Virus record (IMG/VR): IMGVR_UViG_3300006920_000306
Span: 1 to 21,481 of that record
Length of the DNA stretch: 21,481 nt
Direction: 5' to 3' (one strand)
Origin: a virus
Part shown: positions 1 to 7,892 of the stretch, in pieces
How the letters are laid out: each line of letters opens with the position of its first letter
Position numbering within the stretch: the first letter of the stretch is position 1
The notes under the pieces: generated by a model
The model's database searches: none
Told to the model about the DNA's origin: nothing
The model's input: only the letters and a program-made list of their open reading frames with translations
Position numbers and translations under genes: made by a program

Positions 1-197
1 AGGTTTGTTGCATTGTTTAGCGTTAGTAGCCCGACAATAGGTGAACCCGATTCGGGCTTTACAGTCCATTGAATATCACAAAACAAAGTCCCCTCCGTCT
101 GCCCAATCAAAGAAGAAATGCCCGTTTTAGAAGCAACATCAGCCCCCCGTGTCACCGCCGCCGAAAGGGTTGGGATGTAGGAGGTGGCGTAGGAGCC
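1..197 (-). CDS. Tail/adhesin protein, downstream part in the -1 frame (partial)
   Basis: This stretch has no start of its own. It is the continuation, in the -1 frame, of the tail protein that starts at 1369. Read from base 197 leftwards it stays open to the window edge and encodes GSYATSYIPTLSAAVTR, then a segment around SKTGISSLIGQTEGTLFC and CDIQW. That is the linker and start of a concanavalin/LamG-like domain, commonly found directly after the carbohydrate-binding-like repeat in phage tail and head-spike proteins. The upstream frame instead ends after an unrelated Pro-rich tail at 152. The coding likeness of this frame is strong; whether it is translated as a fusion (slippage) or is lost (mutation or base-calling error) cannot be decided from one sequence. 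Confidence 0.75.
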
Positions 198-1369
198 AGC
201 TCCCACTGAATACCCCAACACAAGTACGAATAAGCTGGAGCGCTTCCACTATTATAAAACAAAACAAAGGTGTGGCTTGTTGCCGTAGCCGTGAAAGTAT
301 AGGTAATACGCTGCCAAGTTGACGTAGGCGTAAAATTGGTTTGCGAAAATCCCGTTACTTGGAAGCTCTGTTGTAATTGCGTAGTACCGTCAGATTTAAC
401 GTAAAAGCTTATTGTATATGCGGTACCAATTGTCAATCCAGATATAGCTCTTGCTATTTGCGGGAAAGCACCGCCAATTGATACAATTCTATCTGCGTTT
501 TGATAACCATCTGGTGATTCGGAATAATTAGCCGTAATAGAAATGCTCGACGATTTTGGCCAGTAGGTGTTGTCCAGTTGCTCTGAGAATAGGGCCAGAT
601 TCGTCCGCTGCGGTTCCAAGAGAAGCGAAGGACAATTAGCCCCACCCGAATAGTCAAGGCGAGGGATGTTAGCGAGAGGTCCTACAGATACAGCAGAGGT
701 GGTTGTTTCAATGTAGTCGGTTGCGACATCGCCTGTTTCAAGTTGGGCGTCTTGTATGTAGATGTTTCCGCTTGTGCCGCTTGTGTTTCCGTCTCCATCT
801 GCTGGATATATGTAAATAGCGTTTACCGATTTGTTTACTACAACCGAACAACGAAACCATCCATTAGCAACGCTTTCAATTTTAGAGGTTACTACGGCAG
901 AAGTTGAACCTAAAGCACCGCTGCCCGATAAATCAAAATAAGCAGAAGAAAAAGTACCACCGCCTAAACCTAAACGAACCCAATTAAGTGTACCCGATTT
1001 CACATAAATAGAAAGTGTTTGAACACCGCTAACAGATATGCTTTGACTCATTGCTTCAACCGCCGCATTTTTAGCCAAAAGCCACGCATCGCTTGAGCCA
1101 TCGTACCCACTTTGTCCACTTGTTACACTTACTCCCGTTCCAGCCGTTCCCTTTACCCAAGAAGCATTGCTATAAGTGTTTGACTGCAACAAGAGATTCG
1201 TCCGTACCTTCTCAATCAACCCATCAGGACCTACGCGGGTGGCAGTATCATTAGAACGCGAGAATGTTAAATCGGCCGATCCGTCATCAGGCACCGAGCT
1301 ATATACCTTACTGGTCTTGTAACCAGATGGGACCATAACAACCGATGCATCTTCATAGAAGTTACTCAT
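152..1369 (-). pseudogene. Tail/adhesin protein with two carbohydrate-binding-like modules, frameshifted near its end
   Basis: The frame from ATG 1369 codes 405 residues. The N-terminus (about residues 8-53) has the familiar phage tail pattern VPSGYK...FSRSNDTATRV..DGLIE. Two beta-rich carbohydrate-binding-like modules follow, at about 60-220 and 255-393, the first closed by QLETGDVATDYIETT. The linker PRLDYSGGANCPSLLLEPQR lies between them. This architecture is typical of virion adhesins that bind surface glycans; binding itself is inference. The second module should close with QWEL-GSYATSYIPT, but this frame reads QWEL-APTPPP and stops at a TGA at 152-154. The expected residues are present in the -1 frame from base 197 onward, so the gene is frameshifted here and is also cut by the window edge. 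It follows the fibre gene with a 2-nt gap. Confidence 0.85.
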
Positions 1370-1371
1370 CT

Positions 1372-2508
1372 TTATTCTGCCTTTAGAATTGTCACCGCAC
1401 TTTCGTATCCAAGCAAGCCCTCAAACGTGCCTCCGTCAGCAATGACGCGGTCGTAGTAGTCTTGTGTCTCAGGGAAGATGGCAATGGGCAACTTAACAAC
1501 CAAGCCCCCTACTGAAATCGTTACATAGTCAGCAGCACCTACAAAGACACCACCCAGCCCTACGTTACCAAGCTTCCAAGCAGAAGCAGTGGTTGTTTCG
1601 GGAGCAGCCGTCTGGATGTCTCCGCTTACAGTAAGCTTAGCCGTAGATGGAGCCTGTCCAATACCAACCGTAGTTCCGTCATCTTGAATCTGTGAGTCAG
1701 TGATGGTGTCCGTATCGCTCCACTTAGAAACGTAGTTAGCTGTACCTGTTCCGTCAACACCTGAAATCTCAGAAAGTGTAACCCAGTCAGTACCTGTGCC
1801 AGTAGACGATAAAATCTGACCTGATGTTCCAGCTGCGTTGTTAGAGTCGTAGATAGCGCCTGTGATTCGTGCGCTACCAGATACGTGTAATGTTTGAGAT
1901 GGCGAAGTCGTACCAATACCGACACTACCTCCGTCTTGGATGAATACATCCGTAGTTGTTCCTCCGTCCGTAGAGAACTTAATGCCTTGCAAGGAGCTTG
2001 ATGCGCTATTGGATATAATAAGGTTTGCATTGGTTGGACCCTTGATGCTTCTATCTGCTCCGTCACTTAGCTTTAAGTTTCCTGCAACGTGTAATAGTTC
2101 AGTTGGCGACACAAGACCAATACCAACATTGCGGGAGGAGTCAATAAACACAGCATTGCTTCCGTCTACATTGAACTCCATAGAAGTTCCAGCCTCGCCG
2201 TTAGTGGGGTCAGCGGTAAGCACAAGCTTTCCGCTCGCCTCCGTGTAGATGCTCGCCAAACGGCCAGATGTTCCTACGATATCAATAATACCACCACCAG
2301 CAGAGCCAGCGCTACCGAGCGCAAGGACATTCAAAGAACCGTAGGTTGTTGGTGCAGAACCAATACCAAAATTACCGCTTAAGTATGTGCTTGTGAAGCT
2401 GGAGTTCTGTCCGTTGGTAAGTTCGCCCGTAGTGGGAGATCCAGCGCTGCTACCAATCGTTACTACGTTGCCGTAGGTATTCTTAATTTCTTGACCTCTT
2501 AAATCCAT
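1372..2508 (-). CDS. Tail fibre protein with repeated VGIG..P..LHVSG units
   Basis: This 378-residue protein is low in Cys and rich in Gly, Ser and Thr. It carries four spaced copies of a fibre repeat: NFGIGSAPT at about 46, NVGIG...LLHVAG at about 126, SVGIGTTSP..TLHVSG at about 195, and TVGIG..PSTAKLTVSG at about 280. This repeat is well known from trimeric phage and bacterial fibres. The C-terminus has YYDRVIADGGTFEG, a pattern seen at the ends of other phage tail proteins. No S74 peptidase/chaperone domain is visible, although one often follows such repeats, so trimer folding would need another helper. It sits between a 40-residue gene and the adhesin gene in the leftward late operon. A fibre role is well supported; the receptor is unknown. 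Confidence 0.85.
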   Translation of the reverse strand: MDLRGQEIKNTYGNVVTIGSSAGSPTTGELTNGQNSSFTSTYLSGNFGIGSAPTTYGSLNVLALGSAGSAGGGIIDIVGTSGRLASIYTEASGKLVLTADPTNGEAGTSMEFNVDGSNAVFIDSSRNVGIGLVSPTELLHVAGNLKLSDGADRSIKGPTNANLIISNSASSSLQGIKFSTDGGTTTDVFIQDGGSVGIGTTSPSQTLHVSGSARITGAIYDSNNAAGTSGQILSSTGTGTDWVTLSEISGVDGTGTANYVSKWSDTDTITDSQIQDDGTTVGIGQAPSTAKLTVSGDIQTAAPETTTASAWKLGNVGLGGVFVGAADYVTISVGGLVVKLPIAIFPETQDYYDRVIADGGTFEGLLGYESAVTILKAE

Positions 2509-2520
2509 CTCTTAATAGTT

Positions 2521-2643
2521 TTAGGTATCCCAGTTATCGGACGTATCGTCCCAAATTTCGCGCGTTATATTCCATATGAGGTTGACAACACTGCCACCCA
2601 CAGCTATAACACGTCGCGTGAGTTGTAGTCCGAGACCAAGCAT
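2521..2643 (-). CDS. Small 40-residue late protein, unknown function
   Basis: This ORF starts with ATG 2 nt after the stop of the preceding gene, with AAGG just upstream, and ends 12 nt before the fibre gene. The product begins MLGLGLQLTRRVIAVGG and ends with a Trp/Asp-rich tail, REIWDDTSDNWDT. Such tight packing and an amphipathic N-terminus followed by a W-D-N-W tail fit a genuine tiny structural or assembly protein. I do not recognise a defined family. No predicted signal or full membrane helix is visible. The gene is inferred from packing and composition rather than from homology. Confidence 0.65.
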   Translation of the reverse strand: MLGLGLQLTRRVIAVGGSVVNLIWNITREIWDDTSDNWDT

Positions 2644-2645
2644 CC

Positions 2646-2912
2646 TTAGGCGATATATGCAAGTACGCTACCACTCACTACGGTGACATTAGAAAACAAG
2701 CCATAGATGGCAGTACCAGCAAGCATAAGCTCGCCGCTGAGATTGTCTCCAGCCGTAGCGGTTAGGGTAACGGTAGTATCTTCAAGTGCGTAGACCACAC
2801 GATAGAATTCATCGGCGGCGCCAGACTCTCCAGTCTCAAGCTTTCGGAATCCTTTTTGTCCGAAAGAAGCCAGCTGATAAGCTGCGCTATTTGTGATATT
2901 GCTGTAACTCAT
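2646..2912 (-). CDS. Small beta-rich late structural protein (unknown)
   Basis: This 88-residue protein has an N-terminal part (MSYSNITNSAAYQLASFGQKG) followed by alternating hydrophobic and Thr residues (YALEDTTVTLTATAGDNLSG) and an Ala/Val-rich end. It looks like a small beta-strand protein of the kind found as decoration or tail-attachment proteins between portal and fibre genes. It has its own likely promoter: TACTTTTG on the minus strand at 2968-2961, about 50 nt upstream, with a hairpin and T-rich leader in between. No family recognised; a virion role is inferred from position only. Confidence 0.65.
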   Translation of the reverse strand: MSYSNITNSAAYQLASFGQKGFRKLETGESGAADEFYRVVYALEDTTVTLTATAGDNLSGELMLAGTAIYGLFSNVTVVSGSVLAYIA

Positions 2913-2938
2913 AGCAAAAAAGAAAAGTTAAAAGTTAA

Positions 2939-2959
2939 AAGTGCAAACGCTATGCACTT
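2939..2959 (-). terminator. Hairpin with T-rich tail between portal block and tail block
   Basis: On the minus strand AAGTGC, a 9-nt loop and GCACTT form a perfect 6-bp stem, directly followed by repeated TTTTAAC units and a T-rich run. It could end transcripts from the portal block. It also lies at the expected start of transcripts from the promoter at 2968-2961, so it may instead be a 5' leader hairpin. The stem is short, hence modest confidence. Confidence 0.4.
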
Positions 2960-2960
2960 A

Positions 2961-2968
2961 CAAAAGTA
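2961..2968 (-). promoter_or_regulatory. Bacteroidota-type -7 element for the tail genes
   Basis: The minus-strand TACTTTTG matches the TAnnTTTG -7 element. It lies between the coiled-coil ORF (ends 2970) and the 88-residue gene (starts 2912). No convincing -33 TTTG at about 19-21 nt was found. Confidence 0.45.
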
Positions 2969-2969
2969 G

Positions 2970-3323
2970 TTATTTATTCAATATGATATCGACGATGTCT
3001 GTCTCCTCCTCAAGCTCTGGGCGCTCACCCTTGCGCTGGGAGATAAGCTTGGACTGCTGGACAGCTTGCTTTTTAACGCGCTCGTCCTTGCGATCCTCTT
3101 TCTCCTTCTCAAGGTTTTGCTTTACGCCAGATTCAATCTGCTGCTCGGCTACACCGTAGCGACCCTTAAGGTCTTCAAGCTGCATCTTAAGCTGGTACTC
3201 CAGTTGCATAAGCTGTGCCTTTGCTTGGGATTCCAACTGAATCTTCTGAGCATCCAGCTGAGCTCTCATCTGCTCCTCCTGCACCTTGCCCTGTGAAGTA
3301 GCCATAGCAGTCTGCTGGTTCAT
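2970..3323 (-). CDS. Gln/Lys/Glu-rich coiled-coil ORF, probable severed C-terminus of the portal
   Basis: The 117 residues are almost entirely a charged heptad-like helix (EEQMRAQLDAQKIQLESQAK..., then EKEKEDRKDERVKKQ) with an acidic tail ELEEETDIVDIILNK. The reading frame is the same as the portal's: portal ...SQNSQM, TAG, AQ, then MNQQTAMATSQ. Portals of related Bacteroidota phages commonly end in a Gln-rich coiled coil of just this type, so this was most likely the portal C-terminus (total about 812 residues). It may now be translated by reinitiation at ATG 3323, by amber readthrough, or the TAG may be an error. As an independent protein it could be a scaffold-like factor. Confidence 0.75.
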   Translation of the reverse strand: MNQQTAMATSQGKVQEEQMRAQLDAQKIQLESQAKAQLMQLEYQLKMQLEDLKGRYGVAEQQIESGVKQNLEKEKEDRKDERVKKQAVQQSKLISQRKGERPELEEETDIVDIILNK

Positions 3324-3329
3324 CTGAGC

Positions 3330-5408
3330 CTACATCTGTGAGTTCTGAGAGGCAATCTCTTGCTGTTGCTTGATACGCTTCTTACGGCGCACTACAAGAA
3401 GGCGCTCCGCTTGGTCAATATCTTTTAACTGTCGGATAGCGATAGCATCCTCCAAGTCAATCTCTCTCTGAGATAGAGCTACCTGAATGTTCTGCTCCAA
3501 GTAAGCACGGTCTACCTCGTTCATATCGCTGACGACACGCACCCCGAAGTTGTACATCGGAAGGTTAGAGAAAGAGCTAAGCACCTTCATATTCTCCTTA
3601 CCGATAGCGTTCTCATAGGCTTGGAACAGAATACTCTTAGGAGGCACGATTTGAAGGCATTTAACGATGTCTTCGCACACTCGGCGGTACAGTACCAACG
3701 AAGCGTTAGTAATGTCGTAGAGGGCGTTATTTGCGGCCGCAAGGGCTTGTTGACGCACACCTACCAACTGCTCTCCTTTGGGAGATGTTCCATCCATCAC
3801 CTCGTTGATTCCCGTAGCATCACGGATCATACGCAGGTAGTGGTTGTACAGAGCGATAAGCTCATTGATATTACGGATGCTATTATCAAGCGGACGCACA
3901 GGTGGATTCTGGAATCCTCCCTCTGGGTTCTTACTGCGATAATAGAAGACACCCGTTTGTTCGTAGATGTCCTGAATATCAAGCGGTTGCAACTCTCCAC
4001 CCCGACCGAGCTGTACATTCTCAAGTCCTTCGATGTCGACAAGGAGTCCGTCAGGCTTCGCTTTAGCTATCGCTTGCTGAATCTTTAGGTGCGAAAGTTG
4101 AAGCTGGTCAGCAAATCCAATGACTCCAGAGACCATACTTTTTGGAATCATCCGACGGATATTGGTTGCAACGGCGCTATAGCTCATACGTGTACGGCTC
4201 AAGTCGTGTACGTTTTTAGGTACATTCTTCTTTAGTCCGTAGTTGTAGATGTAGTTGGTTCCAATGATAAACGTACCTCCGTAGAGCGTAGCATTCTGCA
4301 TATATACAGCCTCGCGGTCATATACGCTATTACTTGGTGCGTTGTACTTAGTGCCCTTGTAGTAGAAACCGATGTTTCCGTAGGCGCTTGTTTTTTTCTC
4401 AAAGATGACGTTGTCTACGCTGACAAACTCAAAGTCCATTATGTTTACGGTGTACTCATCATATCCGTAGTTATAACGCTCAAGGTTTCTGTCGTAGCTT
4501 GTATTCTCAAAGATGTTTGGATTATTGCCGTAGCGGTTCATCACCGTGCGGGCCATATTTTTGTACTCCTCTTCGGTAAACTGATCGCCAGCAATGCGCT
4601 TTAATTCAGAGATAGAAATACGCTGAATGTGACCAGCGTATACGATATCGGAGAAGTTCGGGTCGTCAGTGTAACTATGCACAAAATAAGCGGGGTCAAC
4701 GTATTTGGTGACAATGCCATAATTGGGATCGTTTTCGCGTTTGACAACAGCTACACCAACTGTGACGAGATCCTCTACGCAACGGCGATAGATGCGCTCA
4801 TCAAAGTCATTCCAAGACAAAGTCAGGTTGATACCGATCTGTGCAGCAATCTCTGCAGCGGTCTTTACGTTTGACTCCAAGAAGATTTCAACTTCTTCGG
4901 GAGTGTCGGGAAGCTCAGCGGGGTCTACCTTAACCTTAAGGCCCGATGCGTTTGCTTCTTCGATTATGTCGCGGTTTTCTACACGAACCTTAATCTTGTT
5001 CTTCTCAATGTCTTTTTCGTTGCGAGAAAGAGGATCAATAGCCTCGACGTTTGGATACATCTTGGCTGAGAGAATTTTGTTCGTTACAATCTTTACAAAC
5101 TTCGGGACAATAGGAACAGGAGTCCAATCCAGAGACAGTAGAGCGCCGTCACCGTTGTTAGGGTCCAGCGATGTAAGAATTTGCTTATAGATCGAAGTGT
5201 CTTGGGTGCCGTTAGCATAATCTCGTGAAATTTCAAATTCCCGCCAGCGTTTCGCATACAGGGAGCCATCAATTTCCACACCTCCCCATTGGGAGTAGAT
5301 CGCCTTAGCATACTGAAGCCCGTACTGCTTTGTGAGCTTTTGGGCTTGTTCTGCTAACGGATCTGGGAAAATAGACTCGTAATTTGATGATTTTCCAGTA
5401 TAGTCCAT
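3330..5408 (-). CDS. Portal protein (possibly truncated by an amber codon)
   Basis: The 692-residue product is a phage portal, the dodecameric ring at the capsid vertex through which DNA is packaged. Supporting features are its place just downstream of the large terminase, its size, and the hallmark region RDATGINEVMDGTSPKGEQL followed by VGVRQQALAAANNAL (about residues 530-570), a pattern repeated in portals of Bacteroidota phages. The N-terminus (YAKRWREFEISRDYANGTQD) and the helical C-terminal wing (EVDRAYLEQNIQVALSQREI) also fit. Translation stops at TAG 3332-3330, in frame with the coiled-coil ORF that follows. TAG is otherwise rare as a stop in this window. A promoter-like TATCTTTG lies 23 nt upstream of ATG 5408. 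Confidence 0.88.
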   Translation of the reverse strand: MDYTGKSSNYESIFPDPLAEQAQKLTKQYGLQYAKAIYSQWGGVEIDGSLYAKRWREFEISRDYANGTQDTSIYKQILTSLDPNNGDGALLSLDWTPVPIVPKFVKIVTNKILSAKMYPNVEAIDPLSRNEKDIEKNKIKVRVENRDIIEEANASGLKVKVDPAELPDTPEEVEIFLESNVKTAAEIAAQIGINLTLSWNDFDERIYRRCVEDLVTVGVAVVKRENDPNYGIVTKYVDPAYFVHSYTDDPNFSDIVYAGHIQRISISELKRIAGDQFTEEEYKNMARTVMNRYGNNPNIFENTSYDRNLERYNYGYDEYTVNIMDFEFVSVDNVIFEKKTSAYGNIGFYYKGTKYNAPSNSVYDREAVYMQNATLYGGTFIIGTNYIYNYGLKKNVPKNVHDLSRTRMSYSAVATNIRRMIPKSMVSGVIGFADQLQLSHLKIQQAIAKAKPDGLLVDIEGLENVQLGRGGELQPLDIQDIYEQTGVFYYRSKNPEGGFQNPPVRPLDNSIRNINELIALYNHYLRMIRDATGINEVMDGTSPKGEQLVGVRQQALAAANNALYDITNASLVLYRRVCEDIVKCLQIVPPKSILFQAYENAIGKENMKVLSSFSNLPMYNFGVRVVSDMNEVDRAYLEQNIQVALSQREIDLEDAIAIRQLKDIDQAERLLVVRRKKRIKQQQEIASQNSQM

Positions 5409-5430
5409 TCCGTAGTAGATACTTTATGGA

Positions 5431-5438
5431 CAAAGATA
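5431..5438 (-). promoter_or_regulatory. Bacteroidota-type -7 element for the portal gene
   Basis: The minus-strand TATCTTTG matches TAnnTTTG and sits in the 40-bp gap between terminase and portal genes, 22 nt before the portal ATG. The -33 region, which would lie inside the terminase 3' end, shows no clear TTTG. Confidence 0.5.
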
Positions 5439-5448
5439 CAAATAACAA

Positions 5449-7569
5449 TCAGCGAGTGATTGAGCGTACTTTCCTGAAAAACACCTTGCTATCGAAGTCT
5501 GATTTAGGTTTTTGTTTTACTTGTTTTTGAGCCGCTAAAAGAGCCAGACCGCTTGAGATGGACAAGTCAAATTTTGTACGATCGTCTATCTTAAAGTTGA
5601 TCCAGTCTTCCAGTGTTCTATTAAAATATATCTTTCCATACTCGCCTGTATTGTTGTTCACTCCCACGTGGTCGTGGATGTAAGCCTCAATAGCTTGGGC
5701 GTGAGCTTGGATAATGTCTTGAGAGTTAGATGGTATACCTTTGGTCTTGACCTTTACGTGCATTGTTCCAGCACCAAGATGCGCAGGCCTATCCATCAGA
5801 TATCCATCGTAATTACGGGACTCGAAGTATCTGGCAATGCCGTACTTGTTGTTCTCTATAAGGATAGGATATCCGTAGAAGACAGCAGCCATCAATACGT
5901 CCTCATAAAAGATTTTTGCCAGTGGTGGGCGTGATGCATATTCGGCAACAAACATATTGCTTGGATGCTCCATATTAAACTTGTTGAAGATATGGCACGC
6001 ACCCTTTGAAGAGCGGTAGTCTACAGTAGTGTCAATATCATAAGAGTCAACGCCACCGCATCCATAAAGACTATTAGGAGCAACACGCTTCCCGTATTCT
6101 TCTTTCCTCTGATTACGCATATCAGCTGGAGGTAGCCACGCAACACGCCACCGCCCATTCGGGTCGGGTCGGAACAGAACTTCTGTATCCTGTTCTCCAT
6201 TCTTCCAAACAAAGTTCCCAATAACAACAGGATTTGGATACAGATCGTCGTTATATTGAATCTGCTCGTATATCTTTTGAATATTGAATAGACTGCTTTT
6301 TGTAGAATCCCTAAATGCTTCATCCTCCGTAAAGGGAAACTGCCTAATAATTTCATTAAGTTCGTAGCTGTTGTGTTGTTGACCCTTTCGTTCGTTCTTT
6401 AGGAATGTCTTTGCTCCTATATCAGTAAATGTGCCATCCTCAGTTAAGACGGGTTTCTCTGGGTCCTCTATAATGGGATTACCGTATGGGTCAAAGAATC
6501 CTTCCAGCGCTTCGTATGCTGGAATGAAGATAGCATAAAGTCCGCTTTTTGTGCGACCGTTTTCGTTGCGGTCTCTGGGGTCTGAATCGTAGTACAGGTC
6601 GCGGTACTCACGGCCTCCTTTATCCAATGGATTGACGGTAGAACCTACGAGGGCCTTTCCGATAATACGACGTCCAACCAGCAGACAGGTTCTGTGGATT
6701 CGCCACACCTCTCTGATATCAATACCCTTCTCAAACTTACCCGCCTCATCCAAAAACAAGACGTGGGTCTTTGATCCGTCATAGGCATTGCTTACCGTGT
6801 TCTTCCAGTTGATGACCGTGTCAAGGGCTTCTCCTTTCTGGACGCTCTTATTCTTTTTGGTGATGCGCTTAGATGGCTCTCTAAAGGCCAGTTCTTGACG
6901 GGGATTTGTCGTACCATCCAAGATAGGCTGGAAGAAGAATGGGTAGGACTTGAAGATAGGCACCACCTTGCTGGAAAATACTGCAGCCTGAGCATCCGTA
7001 CCCGTCTTACTCATAATACCCAAAAGCTTGTCTTTTACCTGTGTAGCTTCGTCTACCAAGATAGAAGAGCTCATATTGGTATATCCGCTACGGCGACACT
7101 TGGTATAAATCTGTCCCATACTACGTGGGTCCGCTTCGCAGGCTGTCTGATGAATAAACAACCTACGCTGAAACTCCAGATAGCTTGGATAGCCGATATC
7201 AATCTTGCTCCACTGCAGAAACATATAGTGGTGTCCAGTAATGTATGTTGGAACACCATTATTGTAAAACCATACGCCATTACGACGGCGCAAGAACTCT
7301 TGCTCGATATATGGGCTGTACTTCTGCTGGAACTCCTTAGGGGTGGCGTACCAGTCATCCATCGTCTTGATACTCGCTAATTCTCTAGGGAGTTCTGTCC
7401 TTTCCCAGCGTTGGTCCTTCTTGGGCTTGTCGTGAAATAGTATGTCTTTCTTAGCTGGCCTCTTGGGAAGCTGTATCTTCAGAAAGGCAATCTCAATGAT
7501 TTCGCCTTCTGTATCGTCAACGCAAATGTTGACAACAGTATCCCCTTCTGTCAATTTAAGACCTGACAT
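5449..7569 (-). CDS. terL: Terminase large subunit (packaging ATPase-nuclease)
   Basis: The 706-residue product drives ATP-dependent DNA packaging into the prohead. After an N-terminal region with GHHYMFLQW (about 112-120), the Walker A position reads CRRSGYTN (158-165). It aligns with the terminase P-loop, but Tyr163 stands where Lys is expected. Walker B is intact: VLFLDEAGKF (Asp274-Glu275). LVGSTVNPLDKGG resembles the coupling motif. In the C-terminal nuclease half, GCGGVDSYDID carries the first acidic residues and MFVAEYASRPP the next conserved element. ATG 7569 overlaps the stop of the small upstream gene (TAATG), implying translational coupling, and the portal follows. The assignment is secure. 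The P-loop variant is unusual and is discussed in the findings. Confidence 0.92.
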   Translation of the reverse strand: MSGLKLTEGDTVVNICVDDTEGEIIEIAFLKIQLPKRPAKKDILFHDKPKKDQRWERTELPRELASIKTMDDWYATPKEFQQKYSPYIEQEFLRRRNGVWFYNNGVPTYITGHHYMFLQWSKIDIGYPSYLEFQRRLFIHQTACEADPRSMGQIYTKCRRSGYTNMSSSILVDEATQVKDKLLGIMSKTGTDAQAAVFSSKVVPIFKSYPFFFQPILDGTTNPRQELAFREPSKRITKKNKSVQKGEALDTVINWKNTVSNAYDGSKTHVLFLDEAGKFEKGIDIREVWRIHRTCLLVGRRIIGKALVGSTVNPLDKGGREYRDLYYDSDPRDRNENGRTKSGLYAIFIPAYEALEGFFDPYGNPIIEDPEKPVLTEDGTFTDIGAKTFLKNERKGQQHNSYELNEIIRQFPFTEDEAFRDSTKSSLFNIQKIYEQIQYNDDLYPNPVVIGNFVWKNGEQDTEVLFRPDPNGRWRVAWLPPADMRNQRKEEYGKRVAPNSLYGCGGVDSYDIDTTVDYRSSKGACHIFNKFNMEHPSNMFVAEYASRPPLAKIFYEDVLMAAVFYGYPILIENNKYGIARYFESRNYDGYLMDRPAHLGAGTMHVKVKTKGIPSNSQDIIQAHAQAIEAYIHDHVGVNNNTGEYGKIYFNRTLEDWINFKIDDRTKFDLSISSGLALLAAQKQVKQKPKSDFDSKVFFRKVRSITR

Positions 7570-7892
7570 TATTTCTTAATAAATTTTTCGGCAAAGCCAC
7601 CGCGATAGTCTATCTCCTCTGTGATGCCTCCATTGTCCGCCAACGAAGCTACCATTTCAGCAAGCTTTTGCCTTTCTACAATTAACTCCTTGCAAGCCAG
7701 TGCGGTATCCTTGATGGCTTGAAGTTCTGCTTTACGTGCAGACCCCGTAAGGTCCTGATCCACAGGCTTTTGTATTTCCGCTGTCATATTGCGGATAGCC
7801 TGCTCCATTGCGTAGATGAGATTCTGTGCAGCGTCAGCTGTTGAGTACTCTACTTCTCTACGACCATTAGATGTTGAACGAGCATTCGCCAT
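7569..7892 (-). CDS. Small helical protein in the small-terminase position
   Basis: The 107-residue product is mostly alpha-helical (AAQNLIYAMEQAIRNMTAEI; ARKAELQAIKDTALACKELI; ERQKLAEMVASLADNG). It ends FAEKFIKK and is coupled to the large terminase by a TAATG overlap. Its place immediately before terL is where small terminase subunits, which recognise phage DNA, are usually encoded. There is no evident helix-turn-helix, so this role is inferred from position only. Its start at 7892 lies inside the end of the GroES-like gene (43-nt overlap). Confidence 0.7.
   Translation of the reverse strand: MANARSTSNGRREVEYSTADAAQNLIYAMEQAIRNMTAEIQKPVDQDLTGSARKAELQAIKDTALACKELIVERQKLAEMVASLADNGGITEEIDYRGGFAEKFIKK

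Noticed and set aside
1626-2066. Minus-strand 146-residue alternative frame within the fibre gene
   Set aside because: The frame containing the VGIG repeats is clearly the coding one; this is its shadow.
3621-4088. Plus-strand 155-residue frame inside the portal gene
   Set aside because: It is a shadow frame opposite a strongly supported portal gene; no start signal or recognisable domain.
6895-7380. Plus-strand 161-residue frame inside the terminase gene
   Set aside because: Shadow frame opposite terL; the protein sequence has no plausible domain.
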